A DNA stretch of 64,000 nt from Peribacillus folii. Its GTDB lineage: Bacteria > Bacillota > Bacilli > Bacillales > DSM-1321. The position numbers were made by a program, and so were the translations under genes. Position 1 is the stretch's first letter, and the number at the start of each line of letters is the position of its first letter. Below are positions 50,909 to 59,897 of this stretch, one piece after another. The notes under the pieces are model-generated. The model was given only the letters and a program-made list of their open reading frames with translations, had not been told where the DNA came from and searched no databases. The stretch is from assembly GCF_030271255.1 (NCBI RefSeq), contig NZ_JASJOM010000009.1, forward strand, positions 62,001 to 126,000, in the 5' to 3' direction.

Positions 50909-51947
50909 GCTATTTCAATTCATTGTCGTGTTTTTAACGGTAATCCTTCTCTGCGGCTGTTGGGATATTAAAGATATAAATAAGCGCACCATTCCATTAG
51001 TATTGGGCATTTCCAAGACCAATGGCGGAGAGTATAAAGTGACATTGCAAATACCTGTACTTAAAAATGAAAGCCAAGTATCAAAAGTCGTAACAGGAAC
51101 AGGCGAAACGATTACAAGTGCTCTTGGGAAAATCAGGACAAACTCCGAAAATGCCATTGACTATACCCAAATAAGATTGATTGTCGTCCAAAACCATCTG
51201 GCGCATAATCAAAAGGAATTTACGAATATTGTGAAATTTTTAATGGGTTCAGAAGAGATTCCCTCCAGATCGTTAATGGCCATAACGGACGAAAATGTTG
51301 AGGGTGTTTTATCAAGCATTAACGATAAATTGGGTGTGCATGCTTCTTCCATCTATGATTTTTTCAATAAAGGGGCTGATTGGGCTCCAGAAATTTTTAG
51401 TACGCCTGTGTGGGAAGTGTATCGAAGCCTATTTTCTTCCACTAAAGATATTGCCGTCCCCCTCATCCGTTCCGGAAGGAATACGGTTTTAATCTTTGAA
51501 GGCTCCGATATCCTGAAAAAAGGCGAAATAATGGATAGACTAAAACCGGAAGAAATCCAATTGATCCGAGTGCTGCAAAACAAAAATGAAAAAGGGAAAA
51601 TCGAGAGCTTAGGCTTTGCCAGCATTATGGTCTCAAACAGCTCAATCCGACTCAAACCATCGTTGAACAATGATAAACCGTCATTGTCCAGCAACTTGAA
51701 TATAAAAATTAACGTTTTAGAAAGAAATGATGGAGTCACAAATAAAAAAATCATGGAAGAACTTGAAAGGATCATCGAAGAGCGTTTTTTTCACATACTT
51801 AAACGGATGCAGGAAAGCCATACAGACATCTTTGGATTCGGGCAGGAATTTCAACAGTTGATTTCTTACAATGAACTAAAAAACTGGAGAGATGAATATT
51901 TCCCTGACCTGAAGGTGAATTTCGAGGTCGAAGTTAATATGGAGTAA
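50895..51947 (+). CDS. Spore germinant receptor C subunit (GerC lipoprotein)
   Basis: A 350-residue lipoprotein with signal peptide and lipobox LLCGC (Cys near 22), then WDIKDINKRTIPLVLGIS, the hallmark start of GerC proteins. It continues with YTQIRLIVVQNHLA, the IKINVLERNDG strand region, and a C-terminal domain ending in WRDEYFPDLKVNFEVEVNME. It anchors to the outer face of the spore inner membrane and is needed for receptor function. It is the last gene of the tricistronic operon, followed by a strong terminator. Confidence 0.94.
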   Translation: MKNNRLFQFIVVFLTVILLCGCWDIKDINKRTIPLVLGISKTNGGEYKVTLQIPVLKNESQVSKVVTGTGETITSALGKIRTNSENAIDYTQIRLIVVQNHLAHNQKEFTNIVKFLMGSEEIPSRSLMAITDENVEGVLSSINDKLGVHASSIYDFFNKGADWAPEIFSTPVWEVYRSLFSSTKDIAVPLIRSGRNTVLIFEGSDILKKGEIMDRLKPEEIQLIRVLQNKNEKGKIESLGFASIMVSNSSIRLKPSLNNDKPSLSSNLNIKINVLERNDGVTNKKIMEELERIIEERFFHILKRMQESHTDIFGFGQEFQQLISYNELKNWRDEYFPDLKVNFEVEVNME

Positions 51948-51988
51948 CACCTTCCTGATCCCGAAAGCTCCGCCGCACGCTTAGTAAA

Positions 51989-52025
51989 CTGCAAAGGGCT
52001 CTTGTTCAACAAGAGCCCTTTGCAG
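51989..52025. terminator. Bidirectional terminator after the ger operon
   Basis: CTGCAAAGGGCTCTT (51989-52003) and AAGAGCCCTTTGCAG (52011-52025) form a perfect 15-bp stem between convergent genes. Confidence 0.8.
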
Positions 52026-52035
52026 ACGGCTTTAT

Positions 52036-52488
52036 TCAGGGGACATATTTATCCTTCAAATGATCTGAACCAATACCACCGATTAGCATCAAGGCCAATG
52101 GCAGGAAATTCGACACAGCCGGCATCCCTTTTAGTAATGTAATGTCTGTGCCAACAAATTTGTTAAGACCCAAAACGAGGAGTTTAGACACTAACAAAAA
52201 TGATCCAAGTAAAAACACACAATCAAAAAATACCTTCCACCTTGGAAAAGCCAATTGCTTACTATCTCGTATTATTTTTTCTTTCAATTCCTCGTCACTC
52301 CTTAATAATTCATCAATCGTTATGTGAAATAAGTCACTCAATTGAATGATCACTTCAATGCTCGGATAATTTTTTCCTGTTTCCCATTTCGACACGGATT
52401 GCCGACTCACATGGATCTTCTCTGCGAGATCATTTTGAGACCAATTCCTTTTTTCTCGTTCTTGTTTCAATCGTTCGCTTAGTATCAT
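52036..52488 (-). CDS. XRE-family regulator with C-terminal membrane segment
   Basis: A 150-residue protein. The N-terminal Cro/C1 helix-turn-helix is LKQEREKRNWSQNDLAEKIHVSRQSVSKWETGKNYPS (read in two parts, residues 7-43). After a short linker there are two hydrophobic stretches, VFFDCVFLLGSFLLVSKLLV and FLPLALMLIGGIG. Membrane-tethered XRE proteins of this kind are common in Bacillus; their targets are mostly unknown. The ATG at 52488 follows AGGAAA. Intervals on both sides are non-coding. Confidence 0.85.
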   Translation of the reverse strand: MILSERLKQEREKRNWSQNDLAEKIHVSRQSVSKWETGKNYPSIEVIIQLSDLFHITIDELLRSDEELKEKIIRDSKQLAFPRWKVFFDCVFLLGSFLLVSKLLVLGLNKFVGTDITLLKGMPAVSNFLPLALMLIGGIGSDHLKDKYVP

Positions 52489-52605
52489 GAATGGTTCATT
52501 TCCTTTCTTGATTCCTAGTATTGTGAACAGGCACCTATAAAGTAAAGCTAGTTATATGCGCATTGCCGCGCAACCTATGAGTTACAACAGGGGAAACCTT
52601 GTTAT

Positions 52606-52746
52606 ATGAAGGTTTTTGGCCTTCTATTAAAAATATTTTCTGTTTGTACATGCGTCCTTTTACTCGTATTGATGATGATTCAGTCAGGGCGATGGTTAGG
52701 TTCAATCAAATATAAATTTAGTTTATCGCATTCCAATGAAACGTGA
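52606..52746 (+). CDS. Possible 46-residue membrane peptide
   Basis: ATG 52606 to TGA 52744-52746 encodes one hydrophobic helix (KIFSVCTCVLLLVLMMIQ) followed by a polar tail. GGGGAAA lies about 12 nt upstream, which is weak. No family is recognised. It is the only plausible frame in the 52489-52904 interval. Confidence 0.3.
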   Translation: MKVFGLLLKIFSVCTCVLLLVLMMIQSGRWLGSIKYKFSLSHSNET

Positions 52747-52904
52747 GTACAAAATGTGTGTGATAGTGGGGAGCAAGCTCGGCTCTGCTTATTGGCTAAC
52801 TATCAGCGATTGGCGGGAGCCTTACTGGAGTCTTGATAAAGCATGTATCTGGGGTATAAGTATTACGCGGTCAAAAAATTCGTGGATTAGGTTTTTGTGA
52901 ATGA

Positions 52905-52953
52905 ACAAGCCCTCCTGTATACTGAATGACATGCAGTATACAGGAGGGCTTGT
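52905..52953. terminator. Strong terminator after the SnoaL-like gene
   Basis: A perfect 20-bp inverted repeat between 52905-52924 and 52934-52953 (ACAAGCCCTCC... / ...GGAGGGCTTGT) with a 9-base loop. It has little T-tract on either side but is very stable. Confidence 0.65.
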
Positions 52954-52975
52954 AATGAAGTTATCTATAATTGAG

Positions 52976-53425
52976 TTATGAGTTTAATAATTGGGCAAAG
53001 TGAAGGTTAATGGCAGAGATTTTCCATCCTTCAGCAGTGCGCAGGTATTCAACATCCTCACTTTGATAAACGAGGTTCGTACCATCATGATTTTTTACAC
53101 CAACCCATAATAAGTATTTTCCTGTCGCTTTATCTCCACTGACATTAATGATCGGGTTAGTAAAGCTGTGCATGCCAAGCTCACCTTCGGCAGTCGCTGC
53201 TTTTAACATTTCGATAATATTATCGATTCCTTTGGAATCCACACCCATTGCTGCACATTTCCAAGCCGCGTCTTCTGTAAAAAGAGCAGGAAGCTTTTCA
53301 AAATTCACTTCCTTGCCATTCCACCCTTTATCTACATAATGTCCATATGTTGCTTGAAGCTTTTTAATGCTTTCAATATCCTCTAGGTATTGAATTCTTT
53401 CTTCTAAAGACCGTTCTTGTTTCAT
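52976..53425 (-). CDS. SnoaL-like (NTF2-fold) domain protein
   Basis: A 149-residue protein of the SnoaL_4 type: an N-terminal helix pair (LEERIQYLEDIESIKKLQATYGHYVDKG), LPALFTEDAAWKCA, MHSFTNPIINVSGDKATGKY and WKISAINLHFAQL. The cone-shaped NTF2 fold can be a small dehydratase, isomerase or ligand binder; catalytic residues cannot be assigned with confidence. GGGAGGATAAGC precedes ATG 53425. It lies 75 bases downstream of the aldo/keto reductase on the same strand and may be co-transcribed. Confidence 0.85.
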   Translation of the reverse strand: MKQERSLEERIQYLEDIESIKKLQATYGHYVDKGWNGKEVNFEKLPALFTEDAAWKCAAMGVDSKGIDNIIEMLKAATAEGELGMHSFTNPIINVSGDKATGKYLLWVGVKNHDGTNLVYQSEDVEYLRTAEGWKISAINLHFAQLLNS

Positions 53426-53500
53426 TATGCTTATCCTCCCTGACAATCAATGATTTATTTTCATTTATAATTTTTTTGCCTGTGTTCCGGTGCATCCGTT

Positions 53501-54466
53501 TTATAAGTTCGTTTGTTTCATATGCTCGCTTTGCATGCGCTCTCCATGTACCGAATCCTTGGGACTGACTGCCTCGATTCGCTTCAAATCTTCGGGTGTT
53601 AGCGTAATATCAACGGCAGCTGCATTTTCCTCTAAATAGTTGCTGCGTTTCGTTCCAGGAATCGGCAAGGCATCGTTTGCCATTGTCCATGCCAAAGCTA
53701 ATTGAGAGGGAGTGGCGCTTTTCTCCTCTGCGATTTTTTTGATTTCTTCCAAAATATCAAGATTCTTTTGGAAGTTCTCTCCTTGGTAGCGTGGCAGCCA
53801 TCTGCGAATATCGTCTTCAGCAAGATCTTCAAACCTGCGAATTTCCCCGGAGATAATCCCTCTGCTTAGCGGGCTGTATGCAACATGAGTAATCCCTAAT
53901 TCTTTAACTACCGGGAGGATTTCATCTTCGATATCCCGGCTCCAAAGGGAGTATTCGGTCTGCAAAGCGGAGATTGGATGAATGGCATGAGCGCGTTTGA
54001 TCGTTTCAGCACCGGCTTCCGATAACCCAATATAACGAACTTTACCCGCCGTTACCAAATCAGATAACGCTCCCACTGTTTCTTCGATGGGGACATTAGG
54101 GTCTACACGATGCTGATAATAAAGGTCAATATAGTCGACATCCAGACGGCGGAGACTATCATCGATTGATTTTTTTACATGATCGGGGTGCCCGCTTACA
54201 CTGTAATCGGGCAAGAAACCAAACTTGGAAGCAATGATGGCTTGCTCCCGCCGTCCCTTTAATGCTTTTCCAAGAAGTTCTTCATTACGGCCGTCTCCAT
54301 AAATATTGGCCGTATCCAATAATGTCACACCTAGCTCTAACGCGCGATGGATGGTACGGGTGGATTCTTCGTCATTGGTTGCACCATATGTTCCCGACAT
54401 TCCCATTAACCCAAGGCCCATAACCGGCACTTGCAGGTCGCTATTACCTAATTTTCTCGTTCTCAT
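53501..54466 (-). CDS. Aldo/keto reductase
   Basis: A 321-residue NADPH-dependent TIM-barrel reductase. The catalytic tetrad is visible: Asp in LLDTANIYGDGRNEELLG, the Tyr in the same segment, Lys in AIIASKFGF, and His in YYQHRVDPNVPIEETVGAL. The C-terminal NADP loop is ALPIPGTKRSNYLEENAAA. It resembles the AKR13 / YhdN-type group acting on broad aldehydes and ketones. It is divergent from a TetR-type gene (54626), its probable regulator, and is followed by the SnoaL-like gene. Confidence 0.92.
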   Translation of the reverse strand: MRTRKLGNSDLQVPVMGLGLMGMSGTYGATNDEESTRTIHRALELGVTLLDTANIYGDGRNEELLGKALKGRREQAIIASKFGFLPDYSVSGHPDHVKKSIDDSLRRLDVDYIDLYYQHRVDPNVPIEETVGALSDLVTAGKVRYIGLSEAGAETIKRAHAIHPISALQTEYSLWSRDIEDEILPVVKELGITHVAYSPLSRGIISGEIRRFEDLAEDDIRRWLPRYQGENFQKNLDILEEIKKIAEEKSATPSQLALAWTMANDALPIPGTKRSNYLEENAAAVDITLTPEDLKRIEAVSPKDSVHGERMQSEHMKQTNL

Positions 54467-54625
54467 ATCGTTAGCAGCTCCCTTTTGTTTGTATTTTATT
54501 AAAGGTAGAATAACACTAAAATAATACTAAGTAAACTAAAATTGTTAAAAAAGTTTAATTAGTTCACTGTGTTTATTTCCCTGCTCATTTATGTAATAAT
54601 GAAGAAAGTGAAGGAGGAGAACGGC

Positions 54626-55303
54626 TTGACTGCGAACAAAGAACAAAATCAAAGTTCTCAAAACGACATGAGAACAAAGCTACTCACAAAAATCATCCCC
54701 ATTATAAGAAAGAATGGCTTTCAGTCCATCCGGATGGATGATATGGCGAAATACATGGATGTTAGCAAAGCAACCATGTACAAATATTTCACTTCCAAAG
54801 AAGATGTTATCCAAGGGTCTGTAAATAGCTTCGTTGACTATATAAATGAACTTATCGTTGAATCGAATACTACTGTCGAATCATTTACGAAGGGCTTTCA
54901 GCAATCATATGAACAATCGGTTTTGCTTGCAGCCTATATTTCGGATGTTTTTTTGAATGAACTTCAAATCATGTATCCGTATTTACACGATCAATTGCGG
55001 GATGCGATGCAAAGAAGAGAAGAAAAATTGATGGTTTTTTATGAAGAGGGAAAAGAAAAAGGGATCTTCAACTCTGTGAATGAAAAGCTTATTTTTTTAC
55101 AAGATGATGTATTGGTCCGCTCCATGATAGATGCTAAATTCCTTATGCTGAACGGCCTGACACTTTATCAATTATTATGGGATTATTATAAGCTGAAGAA
55201 GCTTCAGCTCTTTAAAGCTGATCATGCAGAGCAGGTTGACGATAACCATATGACCATTCAACTCGACTATATATCGAAAAAACTAATGCGGGATTTATTT
55301 TAA
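54626..55303 (+). CDS. TetR-family transcriptional regulator
   Basis: A 225-residue regulator with a TetR DNA-binding domain: RTKLLTKIIPIIRKNGFQSIRMDDMAKYM, then MDVSKATMYKYFTSKEDVIQ. The long C-terminal ligand domain has no family I can name. The start is TTG 54626, placed by AAGGAGGAG seven bases upstream; the longer frame from 54569 has no ribosome-binding site. It is divergent from the aldo/keto reductase, which it probably represses. Confidence 0.85.
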   Translation: MTANKEQNQSSQNDMRTKLLTKIIPIIRKNGFQSIRMDDMAKYMDVSKATMYKYFTSKEDVIQGSVNSFVDYINELIVESNTTVESFTKGFQQSYEQSVLLAAYISDVFLNELQIMYPYLHDQLRDAMQRREEKLMVFYEEGKEKGIFNSVNEKLIFLQDDVLVRSMIDAKFLMLNGLTLYQLLWDYYKLKKLQLFKADHAEQVDDNHMTIQLDYISKKLMRDLF

Positions 55304-55490
55304 TCCAACCATGCTTGTACGCAAACATAAACGTTTTAATTAGGAAGGTTGCTGCGGCGGCCTTTTTCTTATTTTCGATTACTTTCCACATTTCCGAGCT
55401 GCCTCACCCTTCACGTGGCATCGCGTATAAATCTTGATCAATCCCATACCGCCTCTTAATAAAAACGATTGACGTGAATTCACAGTTGCA

Positions 55491-55869
55491 AAAACGAAAG
55501 CAAGGCTTGCCTTGAATTACTTCCTTATGCAGTCTAAAGCGGTTTTAGCACTGATATGGTCTCGGCAGGACGACAGCGGGATTTTCAGCTTTGAAGAAAG
55601 GGAAAGCATCCGTCGTCACTTTTGCCCACTTATTTAAGGGGGATTTTCCTTTTGAGAATGAAGCGTATGTGGCAAAGCCAATTTACGGACGCGAGGGCGG
55701 AAGTGTATAAATCTTTAATAGCTTTTCTGAATTAATCGTGAAAGATGAAGAAGATTGTTACGCCGAATGGCAAAAGGTTTATCAACAATATGTTGAGATG
55801 CCCAATAAAACGGTAGAAACTTGGGACGGTGAATATACCGGTAAAATGCTTGTAGGTTCATTCTATTAA
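55491..55869 (+). pseudogene. Remnant of a glutathionylspermidine synthase-family (ATP-grasp) gene
   Basis: Three frames together spell the C-terminal third of a GSP_synth-family protein. First comes ALNYFLMQSKAVLALIWS followed by a DDSGIFSFEERESIRRHF stretch (55503-55620). After a frameshift near 55620-55630 comes PTYLRG, then DFPFENEAYVAKPIYGREGG up to a TAA stop at 55708. The same frame then resumes to YTGKMLVGSFY and a stop at 55867. The KP-x-x-GREG motif is the ATP/metal-binding hallmark of the family. There is no start or N-terminal domain upstream. At least one frameshift and one nonsense codon make it a true pseudogene. The family includes YjfC/YgiC-like peptide-spermidine ligases. 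Confidence 0.65.
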
Positions 55870-56272
55870 GAAGACCTAGTTACTCATTTCAACGTTTAGG
55901 TGAGTTTTTAATTAGTTTAATTAACAAAAAAATCCTGGGCGCTAATGATATTAATTATTCAATTTATCCGGAATTGCGTAACTATAGGAAGGTAGAATGG
56001 ATTTTGCAATCATTGAAGATGAGCAGGAGGAATTGATCTGAGCCTATAGACGGGTAGCAATTTAGTTACTTGTTTTTTAAATCGAAGTAAAATTCAAATG
56101 GTTAACTTAAAAAAGCTAAACATTAATAGCTAACTAAATAAATACAACTTTTAGTAAACTCTATCTTATTTGTGTATAATTGAAATGAATTACATATATT
56201 TGTCTGGTTAACGTTTTTTTTCTTGTTTCGCAAATGAAAAAGCACGATTGGTGCAAACTAAATGAGGTATAT

Positions 56273-56656
56273 ATGGAAAATCAAAAGAACTACAACTACA
56301 ATCAACAAATGGACATTAAGTTTGATTATCTAGAAAAAATCACTATTAAGGATATTGTTCGTAATAATACGGACAAATGGTTCAATCAATCACTATGTGA
56401 GGTAAATTCATCCGTTTTGAGACTTGGTATCTTTGAGGGTGAATATCATATGCATAAACATGAGAATGATGATGAAGTCTTTTTTGTATTAGAGGGCGCA
56501 CTCGTTTTGGAAACGGAAAATGGTAACTTTGAGCTGGGGCAATACGAAGGAGCCTGTGTCCCAAAAGGTACGATGCATAGACCCGTGGTACCAAAGGGCA
56601 AGGCAGTAGTTTTGATGATTGAAAACAAAGGAATCGATCCAATTGGTACAGTATAG
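56273..56656 (+). CDS. Cupin-domain protein
   Basis: A 127-residue single-domain cupin. Cupin motif 1 is YHMHKHENDDEVFFVLEGAL (metal-binding His, His, Glu) and motif 2 includes GQYEGACVPKGTMHRPVV. Small cupins of this type bind a metal and may be isomerases, dioxygenases or ligand sensors; no reaction can be named. The start is ATG 56273, with GAGG five bases upstream. An earlier in-frame ATG (56234) is less likely. It is a single gene with its own terminator. Confidence 0.85.
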   Translation: MENQKNYNYNQQMDIKFDYLEKITIKDIVRNNTDKWFNQSLCEVNSSVLRLGIFEGEYHMHKHENDDEVFFVLEGALVLETENGNFELGQYEGACVPKGTMHRPVVPKGKAVVLMIENKGIDPIGTV

Positions 56657-56674
56657 TCCTCTTAAAGACTAATT

Positions 56675-56725
56675 AAAAAAAGTCCTATTTTCTCGGGGTA
56701 ATAAATGAGGAATTAGGACTTTTTT
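56675..56725 (+). terminator. Terminator of the cupin gene
   Basis: AAAAAAGTCCTA (56675-56686) pairs with TAGGACTTTTTT (56714-56725), with a partly paired loop. Confidence 0.75.
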
Positions 56726-57194
56726 GATATTTGGTTTTTTAAAATCTTGTAATGTTTGTTTTTTTTTGGTTGTTAAGCTTCCACTTGTTTTAGAGTAAAA
56801 GCTGGAAAGGGGATGTGGGGGAAGCCCTGCATAGCGTAGCTAATTAAGAGTGAAAGAAATTTTCCTAAATTCCTCGTTTTAGGTATGTCCGCTTGGCGAT
56901 GGTCCCGCACCGCCAAAATTTCGGAATACAAGGGGGGGAAAGGTGGAGATTTTTGAGCGTTTCAATCCGTAGGACAAAAAATACTATTCGAACTTGCCGT
57001 CGAGAAAAATCTTATAGTAAATATTTTTGATTTGTCCATTGTATGATTTAAACACGATGAACTATTCTCCAAAATGGGTATGGTGCAGATTTAAAAGAAC
57101 TTAATTAAATCACAAAAAAGAATAAGTCGTATTTTTAGGAAGCTCATACGCCTACTATGACGCGATAAACATAAAAGAAGGTGAAGGGATCGAA
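56726..57194. other. Interval without a recognisable gene
   Basis: About 470 bases between the cupin and deaminase genes. I find no reading frame with a ribosome-binding site and no repeat or operator beyond AT-rich promoter-like sequence. Confidence 0.4.
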
Positions 57195-57620
57195 ATGAAG
57201 ACGTATCCATTAACAGAAAATGATTATGCATTGATTGATGAAGCTAAAAGGAAAATTACGAACCTCTATGAGGACGATAGACATCATGTAGGGGCAGCAT
57301 TGAAAACAAAGTCGGGGAAAATCGTTTCGGCGGTACATATGGAAGCATATATCGGGCGGGTTTCAGTATGTGCCGAAGCTATCGCGATTGGAAAGGCAAT
57401 TTCGAACGGAGAAAGATATTTTGATACGATTGTCGCAGTCAGGCATCCCTATTCTGATGAAAAGAATAGAGAGTTAAAAGTAGTAAGTCCGTGCGGGATG
57501 TGCAGGGAATTAATTTCCGATTATTCACCGGATTGTTTTATTGTTTTGGAGATAGGAGGCGAGTTAGAGAAAACTAAAATTGCTGAGCTCATTCCTCTTA
57601 AATATCATCGTGGATCATGA
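57195..57620 (+). CDS. Cytidine/blasticidin-S deaminase-like protein
   Basis: A 141-residue zinc deaminase of the cytidine deaminase superfamily. The zinc and catalytic Glu motif is VSVCAEAIAIGKA (C-A-E) and the second zinc motif is SPCGMCRELISDY (PCxxC). The length and the YEDDRHHVGAALKTKSGK opening fit the blasticidin-S deaminase-like branch more than housekeeping cytidine deaminase. It could deaminate a nucleoside or a nucleoside antibiotic. GAAGGTGAAGGG precedes the ATG. It stands alone. Confidence 0.85.
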   Translation: MKTYPLTENDYALIDEAKRKITNLYEDDRHHVGAALKTKSGKIVSAVHMEAYIGRVSVCAEAIAIGKAISNGERYFDTIVAVRHPYSDEKNRELKVVSPCGMCRELISDYSPDCFIVLEIGGELEKTKIAELIPLKYHRGS

Positions 57621-57774
57621 AAGAATAATCCTTTTCAACTTTACCAGAAGATGGAGCCGCAATGGCATTTCTTTTTTTCACCTATAAGAACAGGTATGTT
57701 AATATAGTATAGCATAGCCAGATCTTTTATTAACGGAAGTAAGTACATCTTATCATCAAAGGAGTTCATTCATA

Positions 57775-58572
57775 ATGCAAGTCTTACAAAAAACACAAAA
57801 AATAGTACGCTATCAAAATCAAGAAGGCCATATACATTACGGAATTGTTGAGGATGAGTCAATATTACAATTGTCGAGCAGTTTCGCCGAACTAGTCAAC
57901 AAGGAAATTAAGTATGACGGGGTTAAGGTCAACTATAGCGATGTTAAAATTCTGGAGCCTGTAAAACCTTCCAAAGTGGTCAATTTCGGGTGGACATATG
58001 CAGGCCATGCAAAGGAAACAGGGGGAGAGGCAAACCTTGTTGAACCATTTTTATTCTTAAAGCCATTATCTTCACTTATTGCAGACAAGGAAACGATTGT
58101 GCTTCCTCCAGCCGAACTGACCAACCAAGTGGAACTTGAAGGCGAAGTGGCCTTGATCATTGGGAAGCGCGGAAAAAACATAAAAGAAGAAGATGCGCTT
58201 GATTATGTGTTTGGCTGCACGATCTTTAATGATGTGACTGCAAGAGATCTGACAAAAAAAGATCCACAGTTTACGCGGGGTAAAGGATTTGATACGTTCG
58301 GGCCTTTGGGGCCGTGCATCGTAACGGGTGTGGATCCGACAAACTTACGAATCGTGACCACTCTAAACGGCCGTGTTGTCCAAGACGGAAATACGAATGA
58401 AATGTCTTTGAGCATTCCTTATCTAATCAGCTGGCTTTCACAGGTAATGACACTGGAGCCAGGTGATATTTTGGCAACAGGCTCACCATCTGGCAGCTGC
58501 CCGGTAAAATCCGGCGATGAAATCGTTGTCGAGGTCGAGAATATCGGTCAGTTGAGTAATAATGTTCAATAG
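57775..58572 (+). CDS. Fumarylacetoacetate hydrolase (FAH) family protein
   Basis: A 265-residue FAH-family enzyme. The metal-binding Glu residues are in QVELEGEVALIIGKRG, with the third acid in TIFNDVTARDLTKKDPQF. The substrate loop GKGFDTFGPLGPCIV and GDILATGSPSG near the C-terminus are complete. Members hydrolyse acylpyruvates or decarboxylate/isomerise 4-oxalocrotonate-type acids in aromatic catabolism. No aromatic pathway genes are nearby, so the substrate is open. AAAGGAG precedes the ATG. Confidence 0.9.
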   Translation: MQVLQKTQKIVRYQNQEGHIHYGIVEDESILQLSSSFAELVNKEIKYDGVKVNYSDVKILEPVKPSKVVNFGWTYAGHAKETGGEANLVEPFLFLKPLSSLIADKETIVLPPAELTNQVELEGEVALIIGKRGKNIKEEDALDYVFGCTIFNDVTARDLTKKDPQFTRGKGFDTFGPLGPCIVTGVDPTNLRIVTTLNGRVVQDGNTNEMSLSIPYLISWLSQVMTLEPGDILATGSPSGSCPVKSGDEIVVEVENIGQLSNNVQ

Positions 58573-58656
58573 TGATACTAGTCAAGCATTCTTCCTTCAT
58601 CAATAGATGGGCCAAATTGCTGGTCAAGAAGATTGCGATTCCTAGTGTCGAAGTGA

Positions 58657-58683
58657 GGGCTGCCTTTAAGGCAGCTTTATTTA
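58657..58683 (+). terminator. Terminator of the FAH-family gene
   Basis: GCTGCC (58659-58664) and GGCAGC (58670-58675), followed by TTTATTT. Confidence 0.7.
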
Positions 58684-58858
58684 TGTAAAAAGAAGAAGGA
58701 ACTGAAGCGATGGAGCGGCTTGTATTAACGGGCTGGGCAGTTGAGAGAAAGTGATTTTATAATTTCGCGAATGACCATTTTTTCAAAAAAAAGGAAAAAA
58801 GAATCAGGGAAAATATTGGAAATTGCTAAGGGTACCCATTAATAAACATTTGCCCATA

Positions 58859-59495
58859 TCATTTGAACTTAGCGTCAATAGCAATTCTATCGTAATCCAA
58901 TATCCAATCGTTGTATTGCTGATAAACAGCTCTTACTGATTCGGGCGTGGTCGCCAATAAATCACAACCCCTGTCATCATATATGTAAAATATAGTTTTC
59001 CTGCTAATGTTGATAAAATAGATCCTATTAAAGATACTGGGTTTTATACCCATATCCTGATTACAAATTGCTTTTATCATTGAAATGTACCTGAAATCAG
59101 ACGTTTTGCATTGTAAGGTGAATCGGTGGGTTTGATAGCTTTTTTCATCATTATCTTCCGGAAACATATAGGGAATTGTTGTAAGGTTTAACTGATATAA
59201 AACCGATTTATCTTTCATATAACGAGAAAAAACTTTTGGTTCATGCTTATACCCATCTGCAAAATCGTCTACGTCAGCAACGATAAAAATATCATCGTCT
59301 TGTGTATGCAAAGACTTAAATAAAGTGATGGCCCTTTTATATACTCCTTGTATATAGGGGCTGTTTTCATGAGCATCATCACTATCATAGTCCAGACCCA
59401 ATTCAAAACGGATACCGACTTTCCCATTATAAAACAAGGGTGGTTTCAGTTCTAAGTTTGGAAAATTTTTCACTCATAAATTCATTTAATAACAT
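58859..59495 (-). pseudogene. DUF3885-domain gene with an N-terminal frameshift
   Basis: The main frame (58859-59473) encodes 204 residues of the DUF3885 family, ending in the typical NISRKTIFYIYDDRGCDLLA and YNDWILDYDRIAI. The natural start is upstream in another frame: ATG 59495, five bases after AAGAGGTG, encodes MLLNEFMSEKF and would run into PNLELKPPLFYNG if one T were removed from the TTTT at 59462-59465. GTG 59473 has no ribosome-binding site. So the gene is probably frameshifted by one base, or misread there. The function of DUF3885 proteins is unknown; they are often found in Bacillus accessory regions. Confidence 0.7.
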
Positions 59496-59645
59496 GCTTA
59501 CACCTCTTAATTTTTCTTTCTTATTCCTATTCTGTATTATACTGTGTGCGTTTAATTAGTTCACCGTTTTTCAAGAATGTGCATGAAGCAAATCCGGTAT
59601 AATCATTCGGTCTAAAAGGGTATCAGGAATGAAAGAAAGTTTTGA

Positions 59646-59717
59646 AAAAAATTTGATAGAATGATTGTATTGCTGGAAATGGATAAGAAGAATCAATGGA
59701 GTTCGCTTGCAATATAA
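59646..59717 (+). pseudogene. Tail remnant of a DUF4083-like gene
   Basis: KKFDRMIVLLEMDKKNQW, preceded directly by an in-frame stop, closely resembles the C-terminal KLDRIIELLEKDKK of the gene at 47813, at both protein and DNA level. No membrane-helix part is present. Probably the decayed end of a paralogue. Confidence 0.4.
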
Positions 59718-59752
59718 TTTTTGATTACAGAATAATAAGTTTTTTCATATGA

Positions 59753-59768
59753 TGGCACATTTCTTGCA
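59753..59768 (+). promoter_or_regulatory. Sigma-54 promoter of the kinase/regulator operon
   Basis: TGGCACATTTCTTGCA matches the -24/-12 consensus TGGCAC-N5-TTGCA exactly. Transcription would start near 59779, about 120 bases ahead of the kinase gene. Confidence 0.85.
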
Positions 59769-59897
59769 ACAGCTGATAGGGACAGGATTTTGGAGGTGAT
59801 AGGGCTTCTGCTACTTATTGTTGATCGATGGAAAGTCTCTGTACATTGAAAACACTTGAATGTTACAAACTGTAGGTATAGAAAAAGGGGTGAGGCG

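Noticed and set aside
57195..58572. The deaminase and FAH-family genes as one pathway
   Set aside because: They are 154 bases apart with no shared operator, and no chemistry links a nucleoside deaminase to an acylpyruvate hydrolase.
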